The notes under the pieces were generated by a model, which was not told the DNA's origin, did no database searches, and worked only from the letters and a program-made list of their open reading frames with translations. Shown in pieces: positions 26,603-35,320 of a DNA stretch of 49,708 nucleotides. This stretch comes from an uncultured Clostridia bacterium (GTDB lineage: Bacteria > Bacillota > Clostridia > Oscillospirales > CAG-272): assembly GCA_944384585.1 (NCBI GenBank), contig CALWTY010000012.1, positions 1 through 49,708 on the forward strand. Direction: 5' to 3'. Position 1 is the first letter of the stretch. Every line of letters begins with the position of its first letter. Both the position numbers and the translations under genes were made by a program.

Positions 26603-27417
26603 TCAAAGGGAATTTTCACACCCATACCTGCTTTTGCGACGGGGCGGATACGCCGGAAACAATGGCGGAGCGCGCCCTTATGGAGGGCTTTACCGTTTTC
26701 GGCTTCTCCGGGCACTCCTATGTCCCCTTTGATAACTGCTGCATGAGTCCCTCCCGGACCGAGGCATACATCCTGGAGGTGAGGCGGCTGAAGGACGTCT
26801 ATGACGGAAGGCTGCAGATTCTTCTCGGAACGGAGCAGGACTATTTCAGTATAATCGACCGCACGCCGTATGACTATGTCATCGGATCGGTGCATTATCT
26901 GCCGGTCGGGGAGGGCTACGCGGCGGTTGATGATACCGCGGAAAAAGCGATTCGGGCGACACGGGAGTTCTTCGGCGGCGATCCCTATCGCTTCGTGCGG
27001 GCATACTATGAGCTTGTGGCGCGTCTGTTTGAGCGGGTTGACGCCGACATCATCGGCCACATCGATCTTGTCACCAAATTTCAGGAGCGGGAGCCGTATT
27101 TCGACACCGGATGCGACGCATATCGCCGCTGCTGGCAGGAGGCGGTGGAAGCGCTTCTTCCTTATCGCAAGCCCTTTGAAATCAATACCGGCGCAATGTC
27201 CCGGGGAATGCGGCGCACGCCCTATCCCTCGCCGGAAATCCTTCGCTTCATCCGGGAGCGCGGCGGCTCGATCGTAATCAATTCCGACGCCCACAGCGCA
27301 GACGGAATCGGTGTCGGGCGGGAGGAGGCGGTCGCGCTTGCGCGTGCCTGCGGCTTCTGCTCGCAGCTTATTCCCGACGGGCAGGGAGGCCTGACGGAAG
27401 CGCCGCTGATAATTTGA
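26599..27417 (+). CDS. hisJ: Histidinol-phosphatase, PHP type
   Basis: 272 residues of the PHP superfamily, the HisJ/HisK type that replaces the HAD-type phosphatase in Firmicutes. It dephosphorylates histidinol phosphate to histidinol. Metal ligands appear in [47 protein letters not shown] and [12 protein letters not shown]. With this gene the operon encodes every enzyme from PRPP to histidine. No intrinsic terminator follows; the tRNA-Lys promoter starts 20 bp later. Confidence 0.93.
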   Translation: MIKGNFHTHTCFCDGADTPETMAERALMEGFTVFGFSGHSYVPFDNCCMSPSRTEAYILEVRRLKDVYDGRLQILLGTEQDYFSIIDRTPYDYVIGSVHYLPVGEGYAAVDDTAEKAIRATREFFGGDPYRFVRAYYELVARLFERVDADIIGHIDLVTKFQEREPYFDTGCDAYRRCWQEAVEALLPYRKPFEINTGAMSRGMRRTPYPSPEILRFIRERGGSIVINSDAHSADGIGVGREEAVALARACGFCSQLIPDGQGGLTEAPLII

Positions 27418-27436
27418 CACAATTTTCGTTTTTCTC

Positions 27437-27465
27437 TTGACATTCACCGCCGTGTGTGCTATAAT
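27437..27465 (+). promoter_or_regulatory. Consensus promoter of tRNA-Lys
   Basis: TTGACA (27437-27442), 17-bp spacer, TATAAT (27460-27465). The predicted start is about 14 nt upstream of the mature tRNA 5' end. Confidence 0.9.
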
Positions 27466-27485
27466 AGTGCATGTTCGGTGAATAT

Positions 27486-27561
27486 GCCCCTGTAGCTCAG
27501 CTGGTAGAGCACTTGACTTTTAATCAAGTTGTCCGGGATTCGACTTCCCGCAGGAGCACCA
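27486..27561 (+). tRNA. tRNA-Lys (TTT), CCA encoded
   Basis: The cloverleaf is complete. Anticodon arm: CTTGA-CTTTTAA-TCAAG with anticodon TTT. T arm: CGGGA-TTCGACT-TCCCG. D arm: GCTC...GAGC. Discriminator A at 27558 and CCA at 27559-27561. The acceptor stem GCCCCTG/CAGGAGC has one mismatch, C3 (27488) opposite A70 (27555). The gene is immediately followed by the attL junction of the integrated element, which begins in its terminator. Confidence 0.93.
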
Positions 27562-27604
27562 AAAAGCCCCGTGACTTTAGCCTCGGGTGCTAAAGGACAG
27601 TTTT
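27561..27604 (+). other. attL junction of the integrated element
   Basis: The chromosomal half-site AAAAAGCCCCGTGA (27561-27574) is joined through CT (27575-27576) to the element arm (27577-27604), which contains CTCGGGTGCTAAAGGACAG. The chromosomal half matches, inverted, the half at the right end (37981-37995). The element arm matches, inverted, the element arm at 37951-37978 at 21 of 28 positions without gaps. This is the arrangement a large serine recombinase leaves: B-P' at one end and P-B' at the other. Confidence 0.8.
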
Positions 27605-27653
27605 ACAAGAATACGGTATATTTCGTAAGAGATATGCCGTATTCTTGTTTTTG
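27605..27653 (+). terminator. Terminator just inside the left end, facing inward
   Basis: ACAAGAATACGG (27605-27616) pairs with CCGTATTCTTGT (27637-27648), extended by TATAT/ATATG, and is followed by TTTTTG on the plus strand. It stops transcription coming from tRNA-Lys, whose own terminator was split by the insertion, before it runs antisense into the recombinase gene. Confidence 0.85.
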
Positions 27654-27662
27654 TACCTTGTT

Positions 27663-29333
<1,671 letters not shown>

Positions 29334-29353
29334 TCACCTTTTCCTTTCTGTAA

Positions 29354-29408
29354 GCCGAGCATTGCTGTAAGGTAGCCTTATTATACAATGCTCGGCGTAT
29401 CCTTGCAA
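29354..29408 (-). promoter_or_regulatory. Recombinase promoter embedded in an inverted repeat
   Basis: On the minus strand TTGCAA (29408-29403), 17-bp spacer, TATAAT (29385-29380). A perfect 10-bp inverted repeat, GCCGAGCATT and AATGCTCGGC (29396-29387 and 29363-29354), brackets the -10 and the start site. It could be an operator that keeps the recombinase off or self-limited, or a 5'-leader hairpin. Confidence 0.75.
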
Positions 29409-29413
29409 TTCTG

Positions 29414-29704
29414 TCACAGCACGTCATCGATTAACTTTTGAGATAGGATCAAGTCCCGAAATTGCGAGAGGAGTGTGCTGTTTCCATCCTCGGCAAAGTG
29501 GGTATTGACCACATAATCAACCGTTCCTATCCGCTTTGTAAAATTGAGTGCCGTAGGATAATTGATCACGGGCGTATTTTGTACGGCTCCCCTTGGGCGA
29601 GACGGATACGGAAGATGGTCTTCCAAGAAGATAGGCTCATCAATATTGATCGGCTCACGGATGATAACACCGCGAATATCGGGCATTTCTATTTTCTTTA
29701 TCAT
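29414..29704 (-). CDS. TnpW-like small element protein
   Basis: 96 residues from the ATG at 29704, served by AAAGGAGAG; a longer in-frame reading to 29797 lacks a site. The C-terminal part FTKRIGTVDYVVNTHFAED followed by a TLLSQFRDLIL helix resembles the TnpW family of transposon-encoded proteins (pattern: RIG-x-Y-V-x-HF-x-T-x-I-x-LI). The role of these proteins is unknown. It sits between the recombinase promoter and the hairpin cluster. The N-terminal 50 residues are Pro-rich and of no recognised family. Confidence 0.65.
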   Translation of the reverse strand: MIKKIEMPDIRGVIIREPINIDEPIFLEDHLPYPSRPRGAVQNTPVINYPTALNFTKRIGTVDYVVNTHFAEDGNSTLLSQFRDLILSQKLIDDVL

Positions 29705-29717
29705 AGGCACTCTCCTT

Positions 29718-29845
29718 TCATCTGTCCTCACGCTCGCTACGCTTCTTGATTTGGCGCGCTCGCTCTTGTTCCAATAATCGAATGATAACCGCTTCAATTT
29801 GTGTAACGGATACGTTGCGTCTGAAATACTTATCGAGCTTTTCTC
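29718..29845 (-). pseudogene. Start-less open stretch upstream of the TnpW-like gene
   Basis: A minus-strand frame closed by TGA on both sides reads 42 codons with gene-like composition (NVSVTQIEAVIIRLLEQERA then a basic tail) but has no ATG, GTG or TTG start. It ends just inside the TnpW ribosome-site region, as a preceding operon gene would. It is probably the remnant of a small regulatory gene; chance is possible. Confidence 0.3.
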
Positions 29846-29919
29846 TTCAAGATGATATATGGCGATAGGCGATCACTTCCTTTCTTGTGTAACGATTGTA
29901 AGAGTGCAATATTGGCTGT

Positions 29920-30051
29920 TTTTCACCGCAAGGTGAAAATGGCGGTGTTAAGCCGCCAAAGCAAATTTGCCGTTTCGGTGCGAAGTACCGAAACAGAACC
30001 TCGTAGAGCGCACGACTGCGCAGGCAGCACACCGCCGACTTTGTCGGTGGT
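29920..30051. repeat. Cluster of consecutive hairpins in a non-coding gap
   Basis: Five palindromes follow one another: TTTTCACC-GCAA-GGTGAAAA (29920-29939, GNRA loop), GGCGGT/GCCGCC (29941-29957), GCAAATTTGC (29961-29970), GTTTCGGT/ACCGAAAC (29972-29994) and ACCGCCGAC-TTT-GTCGGTGGT (30031-30051). No gene overlaps them with a credible start. Such arrays occur at single-strand origins, at oriT regions and in structured RNAs; which applies here cannot be decided by eye. Confidence 0.6.
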
Positions 30052-30113
30052 GAGTAAGTGCGCCCTTCGGGAAAGAAAGTAAGCGCCCCGGTCTCCCGAG
30101 ACGCTTTTGTTCG

Positions 30114-30323
30114 TTATTCCGCTTTCCGCGCGATAGAACATAACCGTTCCTCCAAATCGTTCAAATCCTCGACGTTCTTTACCCAAGGAAAGACTTTTTC
30201 GAGGATCGCGCCCTCTTGAATGAGCCGCCGCGTTCGTGCCTTCTGCTCCTTGGAACGGCTTCGCATCTGCGCTTGCTCCAATCGGTGTTGCTCTTGAACG
30301 AGCTTTTTCTGTTCGTCTAACAT
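30114..30323 (-). CDS. DUF3847-like small element protein
   Basis: 69 residues with GGAGGAAACGTAAAA before the ATG. The first half is a charged helix (KKLVQEQHRLEQAQMRSRSK). The second half, ARTRRLIQEGAILEKVFP then a DLNDLEERL helix, follows the DUF3847 pattern (RTHRLCTRGGMLE-type) common in clostridial mobile elements. No activity is known. It lies about 100 bp downstream of the ParR-like gene in the same direction. Confidence 0.65.
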   Translation of the reverse strand: MLDEQKKLVQEQHRLEQAQMRSRSKEQKARTRRLIQEGAILEKVFPWVKNVEDLNDLEERLCSIARKAE

Positions 30324-30419
30324 TTTTACGTTTCCTCCATGATATAAAATTCTTTGTTTTTGATAGCATACTTAAAGGTATTTTTTAGTTTTGTGATAGC
30401 AAAAGCGGAAGATTTGCTA

Positions 30420-30755
30420 TCATTCAAAACCATCAAGAAATGCGAACATTGCCTCCACGTTCTCATCTTCTTCCGCTTTCGCTTCTTGACTTGCAGGGAC
30501 AGAGGGTGAAGCATTCCGCACCGCATCAAGCACCCTCGCAATAAATGCATCTTCTTTTTCTCTCGTCTCAAAATACGGATCGTCTCTGAGCTTTGACCGT
30601 CGTTCAAAAAACTCGTTGACCGCCCGGGAGACAAGCTTGGTGTAAGACCCGAACTCAGCTTTATCCCGATTTTGAAGATGGTCATAGGCTCGTCGCTCGT
30701 CCTCATCAGCAAGATCGAAGCGCAGGCATAGCGCCTTTACGTTCTCCTTTGCCAT
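30420..30755 (-). CDS. ParR-like partition adaptor
   Basis: 111 residues. The N-terminal half (LCLRFDLADEDERRAYDHL and FGSYTKLVSRAVNEFF) looks like a small DNA-binding domain of ribbon-helix-helix character. The C-terminal tail is acidic and ends in AMFAFLDGFE, as expected for ParR-type adaptors whose tail contacts ParM. The ATG overlaps the parM stop (TAATG), so the two are coupled. Function is inferred from shape and from the neighbour. A frame on the same strand at 30326-30712 is its shadow. Confidence 0.7.
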   Translation of the reverse strand: MAKENVKALCLRFDLADEDERRAYDHLQNRDKAEFGSYTKLVSRAVNEFFERRSKLRDDPYFETREKEDAFIARVLDAVRNASPSVPASQEAKAEEDENVEAMFAFLDGFE

Positions 30756-31693
30756 TAGAGCTTACCACCGTTTCGCTGAAGTCTTTGTTTCGCCATAAAC
30801 TCATAGCCCTTTGCCGTGGCGCAGATATCGTCCTTGATGATAACGCGCTTGGGATCGTACTGCCCGAAGTTCTTTATCATACAGCTCCCGCCGCCTACAA
30901 CGTAGAGTTTCATAAGATCGGAATTGTATTCGTGCTCACGGAGCTTACGGAATATACCGGCAACATACTCGGTAGCCGCCGCTTTGATGACATCCAAATA
31001 CTTTTGGGCAATATCCGCCGTTCCGTACCGAAGTACACTCTCGATTATGGCATCGTCGGGGATAGAGCCGAACTTTCGCATAAGCTGCTCTCGGATATTA
31101 AGCATACATTGGTTGGTGCCGAACTTCTCGGTGAACATATTGCCGCTCTGCGGTCTGCAATCGGTAATGAACATGACGTTCATCGTGCCGTTGCCGATGT
31201 CGCAGATCATATTCACGCCGCGAAACGTGCCGAGCTGACCTGCCACTGCCGCGAAACCTTGAGGAAAGATATCCGCGCCGACGAAATCCACGTGGAAGGT
31301 TCTTTTCTTGAAAACGAAGTCCACGTGGGGCTCTCGGAGAAGATAAGCCTTGAACTCGTCCTTCTGTTCGCTTACCCAAGTCAAGGGAAGTCCTGCCGCA
31401 AGATAGACCGACGCGCTCTCCAAGTTCCTTGCATACAGCTCGCGCCCCACGGCGGCAAGGGTGAGGATATAATAGTCATCGTCGTTCTGCTTTTCGGGAA
31501 TGAACTCCTTGTGTCCTTCTCCGATGATATAATACCACCCGTTATAGACAAGCATATTGCTTGTAAAGGTCGGCTCTGTGTCATAGGCTTTCACGCTTGT
31601 GCGGAAACAAGAGGATGCCGTTTTGATGTTCCCATAGCCGTGGTCGATACCGATCACGATTGGTGTCCCGGATTGATTTTTGTTTACGTTCAT
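30755..31693 (-). CDS. parM: ParM/StbA-like actin ATPase
   Basis: 312 residues of the actin/Hsp70 ATPase fold. Phosphate loop 1 is IGIDHGYGNIKTA (about 14-26), phosphate loop 2 MICDIGNGTMNVMF (about 162-175) and the adenosine motif LYVVGGGSCMI (about 267-277). ParM filaments push sister plasmids apart, working with a ParR adaptor bound to parC. Here it precedes a ParR-like gene. AAAGGAG lies before the ATG. Its presence implies that the element spends time as an extrachromosomal replicating circle. Palindromes just upstream (31732-31801) are candidates for a centromere or attenuator. Confidence 0.88.
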   Translation of the reverse strand: MNVNKNQSGTPIVIGIDHGYGNIKTASSCFRTSVKAYDTEPTFTSNMLVYNGWYYIIGEGHKEFIPEKQNDDDYYILTLAAVGRELYARNLESASVYLAAGLPLTWVSEQKDEFKAYLLREPHVDFVFKKRTFHVDFVGADIFPQGFAAVAGQLGTFRGVNMICDIGNGTMNVMFITDCRPQSGNMFTEKFGTNQCMLNIREQLMRKFGSIPDDAIIESVLRYGTADIAQKYLDVIKAAATEYVAGIFRKLREHEYNSDLMKLYVVGGGSCMIKNFGQYDPKRVIIKDDICATAKGYEFMAKQRLQRNGGKL

Positions 31694-31731
31694 AATGATT
31701 TCTCCTTTGAATTAGATTTTTGATTTTCAGT

Positions 31732-31801
31732 GGGCGAAATTCGCCCGATGATTTGTTACGGATAACCAAGTGGTCAAAAAGCACACTTAGCTATCCGTAA
31801 C
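31732..31801. repeat. Two palindromes between the zinc-finger gene and parM
   Basis: GGGCGAA-A-TTCGCCC (31732-31746) is a perfect palindrome. Next to it GTTACGGATA (31755-31764) pairs with TATCCGTAAC (31792-31801), and inside it AAGTG (31768-31772) pairs with CACTT (31784-31788), giving a 47-nt two-stem hairpin with symmetric 3-nt internal loops. It overlaps the last codons of the zinc-finger gene. It could be a ParR-binding centromere-like site, an RNA attenuator, or both. Confidence 0.6.
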
Positions 31802-32128
31802 GCCTTGGCGGTAGGCTTTCTGCCTGCAAGCGTTTGAGCAGTATATTCCATCCGATCTTTTGGGCGTAAATACCTTGCCGCACACTTTGCAGACACGGTC
31901 TTGACGAGCTTCAAGGCGTTTTTGCGATAATTCCTTTTGATATCCGCGATTGCCGCACAGACCGTAAAGGCAATACTTCTTGGTTTCGATGTTCGTATAA
32001 AACTCTCTGCCACACCCCTTGCAGATGATCTTTCTGACCGGGTGATACGGGCGTTTACCCGACATCTTTTCCTCATAGCGTTCTTTCAGATACTCTTGAT
32101 TTCTGTATTCCCATTCACTGTTCCACAT
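31787..32128 (-). CDS. Small protein with two zinc-finger motifs
   Basis: 113 residues from the ATG at 32128 with AAAGGAGGAGATCTG before it; an ATG six codons upstream has no site. Two treble-clef-like zinc sites are visible: CKGCGREFYTNIETKKYCLYGLC and CKVCGKVFTPKRSDGIYCSNAC, the second followed by RQKAYRQ, which is typical of small nucleic-acid-binding proteins of mobile elements. It is the first gene of the minus-strand operon and is divergent from the polymerase gene, sharing a 135-bp intergenic region with it. It could regulate that region; this is inference. Confidence 0.7.
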   Translation of the reverse strand: MWNSEWEYRNQEYLKERYEEKMSGKRPYHPVRKIICKGCGREFYTNIETKKYCLYGLCGNRGYQKELSQKRLEARQDRVCKVCGKVFTPKRSDGIYCSNACRQKAYRQGVTDS

Positions 32129-32202
32129 CAGATCTCCTCCTTTCATGATAAGATTTTTAACAAGACTTTGAAATTGTGGGGGCAGTATTCATATTTGCTA
32201 TA

Positions 32203-32231
32203 TTGATTTCTTTCCGCATATATGGTATAAT
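32203..32231 (+). promoter_or_regulatory. Promoter of the RdRP-like polymerase gene
   Basis: TTGATT (32203-32208), 17-bp spacer, TATAAT (32226-32231) with an upstream TGG (extended -10). The polymerase ATG is 33 bp further on, preceded by AAAGGAGG. The host RNA polymerase should therefore express this gene. Confidence 0.8.
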
Positions 32232-32263
32232 AGAATGAAAACCCCTGCGAAAGGAGGCTGACG

Positions 32264-35200
32264 ATGAAGGACATTCGATATATGATCCATACGCTCTCTG
32301 CCAAAGCTGTAATAAGCTTTTCAAGAGAAAACGAAGACGGATCATATTCTTTTCACCTGTCTCAAAATGAGACGGATAAATGTAAGCTGAACAGGAACTA
32401 CTTGCTTCAAGACGATATGCCTATCTGCTTTCAAGCAATGTGCGTACTGAAAGGTAACGGATATAAATACGAAAAGCCTTTCCGTGATAATGAGGCACTT
32501 TTGGATATTCTCGTTTACATAGATTTCAGAGGCATTTTTGACAGATATAGCCAACAAAAGAAATATACCGACCGACAGAAAAAGGCGGAATCGATGTTCC
32601 GCCCCGAAGGAATATATTTGGATTTTGGAAAGGGTGCTCACCGCTATCTTGCCTTTGAACGCTCGGGCAGTATGAGCCGCGCCGCAAAGCTTTCCTTTAT
32701 CCGCGAGGATTTCTACGAGCCGCTTAGCCACAGAATGATGCTCGATATGCACATCGGCAAGTGTCAGCTCTCCAAGCTTTATGCCTATAACGGTCTGATG
32801 TTCACAAGCGGTCATCGGTATGAGGATATGAGCATTTGGGATAGTAACCGTATTGTTGTCGTAGATAATCCAAAGTCGCTTGTTTATGAAGCAAATATCG
32901 TAACTGTTAAAGACGACGGAAGCGATAGCAGTATGCGCAAGTATTCCCGCGTGGAGGACGTTGTGGATATTGAGGTCTTAGAGTTCGACGGCGAGGGTCT
33001 TATCTCCCCAACACTTGCGGATAAGATCGATACCGACTTCTGCGATCAGCATATTCATTCCTCCTTTCAAATCCGTATGCCGTATATTAAAGGCGTGGTT
33101 CACGAGGTGGATTTTAAGTCTATGCTTTCCGAGCTTGGCGTTCCATATATCATCGACCTTTGGGGCAACAAGCACAAAGTACGCGACGTTGACCTCATTC
33201 TCACCAAGAGTATGTTTAAGGGATACGGATGGATGACCGAGAACGGAATGAGCTTTGAGGAATACCTTTCCCGTTGCCGCAAATACCGCCACGCGCTCTA
33301 TATCTCGGGTGTCAATCAGACCGACAAGCAGGAATATACCGAGCTGAACTATCAGTTCTTGAATACCGTTTCAATGAAAGCTGAGGAGTTCCGTCCTCTT
33401 GACTTGCCCGATGGGTGGAATGTCTCTCCCGAAACGGATAGCCGTCATTGGATCACAAAAGCTACCGAAACACAGTATTACGATTACGTGGCTAATAACC
33501 ATTACAGAGTTGAATACTTCATCGACGCGCTCGACAGCTTTGAAAGCTCGGACAAGCAAAAACAGCTTGCGCGTATAGTGCAAAAGAACCACCTTTTCGT
33601 AAACGAGCCGATCTACACCGCAGAGCTCGACAGCAAGGCAAAGAAGGTGCTTGAAAAGTATGCGCTTGGGCGTCTTGTAATCTCGGGAGATAACCGCTAT
33701 CTCTCGGGTGACTTGATGCGATTTATTCAATCTCTTGTCAAGACTGTATCCGAGGTTGACGATAAGTATATGGGCGTGGTTGCCCGCATAGGACAAGAGT
33801 GCTCCTCGCAAGCGGTGGCATACGCGCCGGGAGCCGCCTACCCCGAGGGAGATAGATATACCTTGCTCCGTAATCCACATATTGCGCGTAATGAAGAAGC
33901 CGTTGTCTCACCGATTGAGCAAATCGGTTATCTCCGCAACAAGTATTTATCTCATTTGAATTACGTTGTTATGGTGGATTCGCGCACTCTCATTCCCGAA
34001 CGCTTGGGCGGCGCGGATTTTGACGGAGATATGGTCAAGACGATTGCCGATCCCTTGCTGAATGAGTGTGTTACCCGAAATTACAAGGAGGACGATTTCG
34101 ATCCGTTCAGCCATCAAAGCAATATCCCTCTTTTGAAGATCCCCTCCGCAGAACCAATCATCCGTGATGCAAATGATTGGCAAGCGCGTTTTGAGGCGGT
34201 CAAAAGTACCTTTTCCTCTCGCATTGGACAGATATGCAATGCCGCCTTTGACAGAAGCATCATTGCCTACGACGAAAACTCCACCGCCGCCGAGCGCAAC
34301 CGTTGCCGCGAGGAAACCGAAACACTTGCTATTCTCGTCGGTCTTGAGATAGACTCCGCAAAGAGTGGTATCAAGCCCGATCTGACCGAATATCTTTCAA
34401 AAAAAACGGTTGGTCGCAGTATCTTTCTCAAATACAAGAACCTTATGAACGATGGCGACGAGCACGAATGGTACGAAAAGACATTGAAGCAAAAGCTTGA
34501 TGCCTACCACGATAGCGTAAATTGGAACGAGGTCAGCTCCAATGTGGAGCGTCTGCCGTACCTTGCCCGTCTGCTTGAACAGAACACGCCGAAGATCAAG
34601 CCTAAGCCTGCGGCGGATAAAGAGCTTTTCACCTTTGCCGAGAAGGACGGATGGAAGGATGCTATTCCCGCAGAGGATATGGACTATATGCGCGCTCTGA
34701 TTGCCGACTACGAAGAAATCCTCAAACGAGCACGACATCTCAACATAGAACGAAAGACGATGACACACCGCAACGATATTGAGCGCATTTTGTACGCCCG
34801 TGGGCAGGAAAACACCTTTACCACAGACGAGCTTTACAATCTGTTTGCCCATTACGATATGGATACGATTGCAAAGTTCCGCGAGGACTTGACAATATCC
34901 GAGTGGCATTTGATGACCGAGGAAGAACGGGAGATATTCTTGTTCGCCCATCTGCCCCTTGATACTCCGAGAGAGTATTTCGACCTGTTTGCCGACTTTC
35001 GTCACGGCGGTTATCGGGTACTTGGAGACATTATCTGTGACCTTGACGATGCATATCAGTATGAGGAAACAAGAAAACATATCTTTGAGCGCAAGGGCGA
35101 TAATTTTTATCGCAAAATTATGATCAATTCGGAGAAACTTTCGGGTATGGACTATGACTTCAAAACACATATTGCGCGAGGCTGCCGAACCGCCATCAAT

Positions 35201-35320
35201 CACGAATTTGATCCTGATAAGGCGCTAATGTGTGCGATTGCCCTCGGTCAGCGCAAGTTTGCCTTTGAGGTTCTGCCCGATATGATCGAAAAATATTCCA
35301 AAGAGGAACCGCTATGCTGA
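32264..35320 (+). CDS. Single-chain RNA polymerase of the RdRP (QDE-1)/YonO superfamily
   Basis: 1018 residues in one unbroken frame. Motifs of the eukaryotic RNA-dependent RNA polymerase family (PF05183-like) appear in order. DGEGLISPTLA (242-252) and SSFQIRMPYIKGVVHEVDF (266-284) mark the first double-psi barrel with its lysine (K276). LTKSMFKGYGWM (313-324) carries the second conserved lysine position. LLRNPHIARNE (about 533-543) corresponds to the RNP(C/x)hPGD block. ERLGGADFDGDMV (579-591) is the catalytic DxDGD, with D585, D587 and D589 holding Mg2+. The ends (1-230 and 640-1018) have no domain I recognise. Relatives copy RNA in eukaryotic RNAi (QDE-1) or transcribe DNA in phage SPbeta (YonO); the template here is unknown. 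A small partner gene overlaps its stop by 7 bp. Confidence 0.82.
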   Translation: MKDIRYMIHTLSAKAVISFSRENEDGSYSFHLSQNETDKCKLNRNYLLQDDMPICFQAMCVLKGNGYKYEKPFRDNEALLDILVYIDFRGIFDRYSQQKKYTDRQKKAESMFRPEGIYLDFGKGAHRYLAFERSGSMSRAAKLSFIREDFYEPLSHRMMLDMHIGKCQLSKLYAYNGLMFTSGHRYEDMSIWDSNRIVVVDNPKSLVYEANIVTVKDDGSDSSMRKYSRVEDVVDIEVLEFDGEGLISPTLADKIDTDFCDQHIHSSFQIRMPYIKGVVHEVDFKSMLSELGVPYIIDLWGNKHKVRDVDLILTKSMFKGYGWMTENGMSFEEYLSRCRKYRHALYISGVNQTDKQEYTELNYQFLNTVSMKAEEFRPLDLPDGWNVSPETDSRHWITKATETQYYDYVANNHYRVEYFIDALDSFESSDKQKQLARIVQKNHLFVNEPIYTAELDSKAKKVLEKYALGRLVISGDNRYLSGDLMRFIQSLVKTVSEVDDKYMGVVARIGQECSSQAVAYAPGAAYPEGDRYTLLRNPHIARNEEAVVSPIEQIGYLRNKYLSHLNYVVMVDSRTLIPERLGGADFDGDMVKTIADPLLNECVTRNYKEDDFDPFSHQSNIPLLKIPSAEPIIRDANDWQARFEAVKSTFSSRIGQICNAAFDRSIIAYDENSTAAERNRCREETETLAILVGLEIDSAKSGIKPDLTEYLSKKTVGRSIFLKYKNLMNDGDEHEWYEKTLKQKLDAYHDSVNWNEVSSNVERLPYLARLLEQNTPKIKPKPAADKELFTFAEKDGWKDAIPAEDMDYMRALIADYEEILKRARHLNIERKTMTHRNDIERILYARGQENTFTTDELYNLFAHYDMDTIAKFREDLTISEWHLMTEEEREIFLFAHLPLDTPREYFDLFADFRHGGYRVLGDIICDLDDAYQYEETRKHIFERKGDNFYRKIMINSEKLSGMDYDFKTHIARGCRTAINHEFDPDKALMCAIALGQRKFAFEVLPDMIEKYSKEEPLC

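Noticed and set aside
27561-27604. Integration at the 3' end of the tRNA with a direct repeat of tRNA sequence
   Set aside because: No copy of the tRNA-Lys 3' end exists at the right border. The repeated sequences are inverted terminator halves and inverted element arms, which fits a serine recombinase.
29923-30369. A 148-codon frame across the hairpin cluster and the DUF3847-like gene
   Set aside because: It reads a different frame from the gene with a clear ribosome site (30114-30323) and its composition follows from the palindromes.
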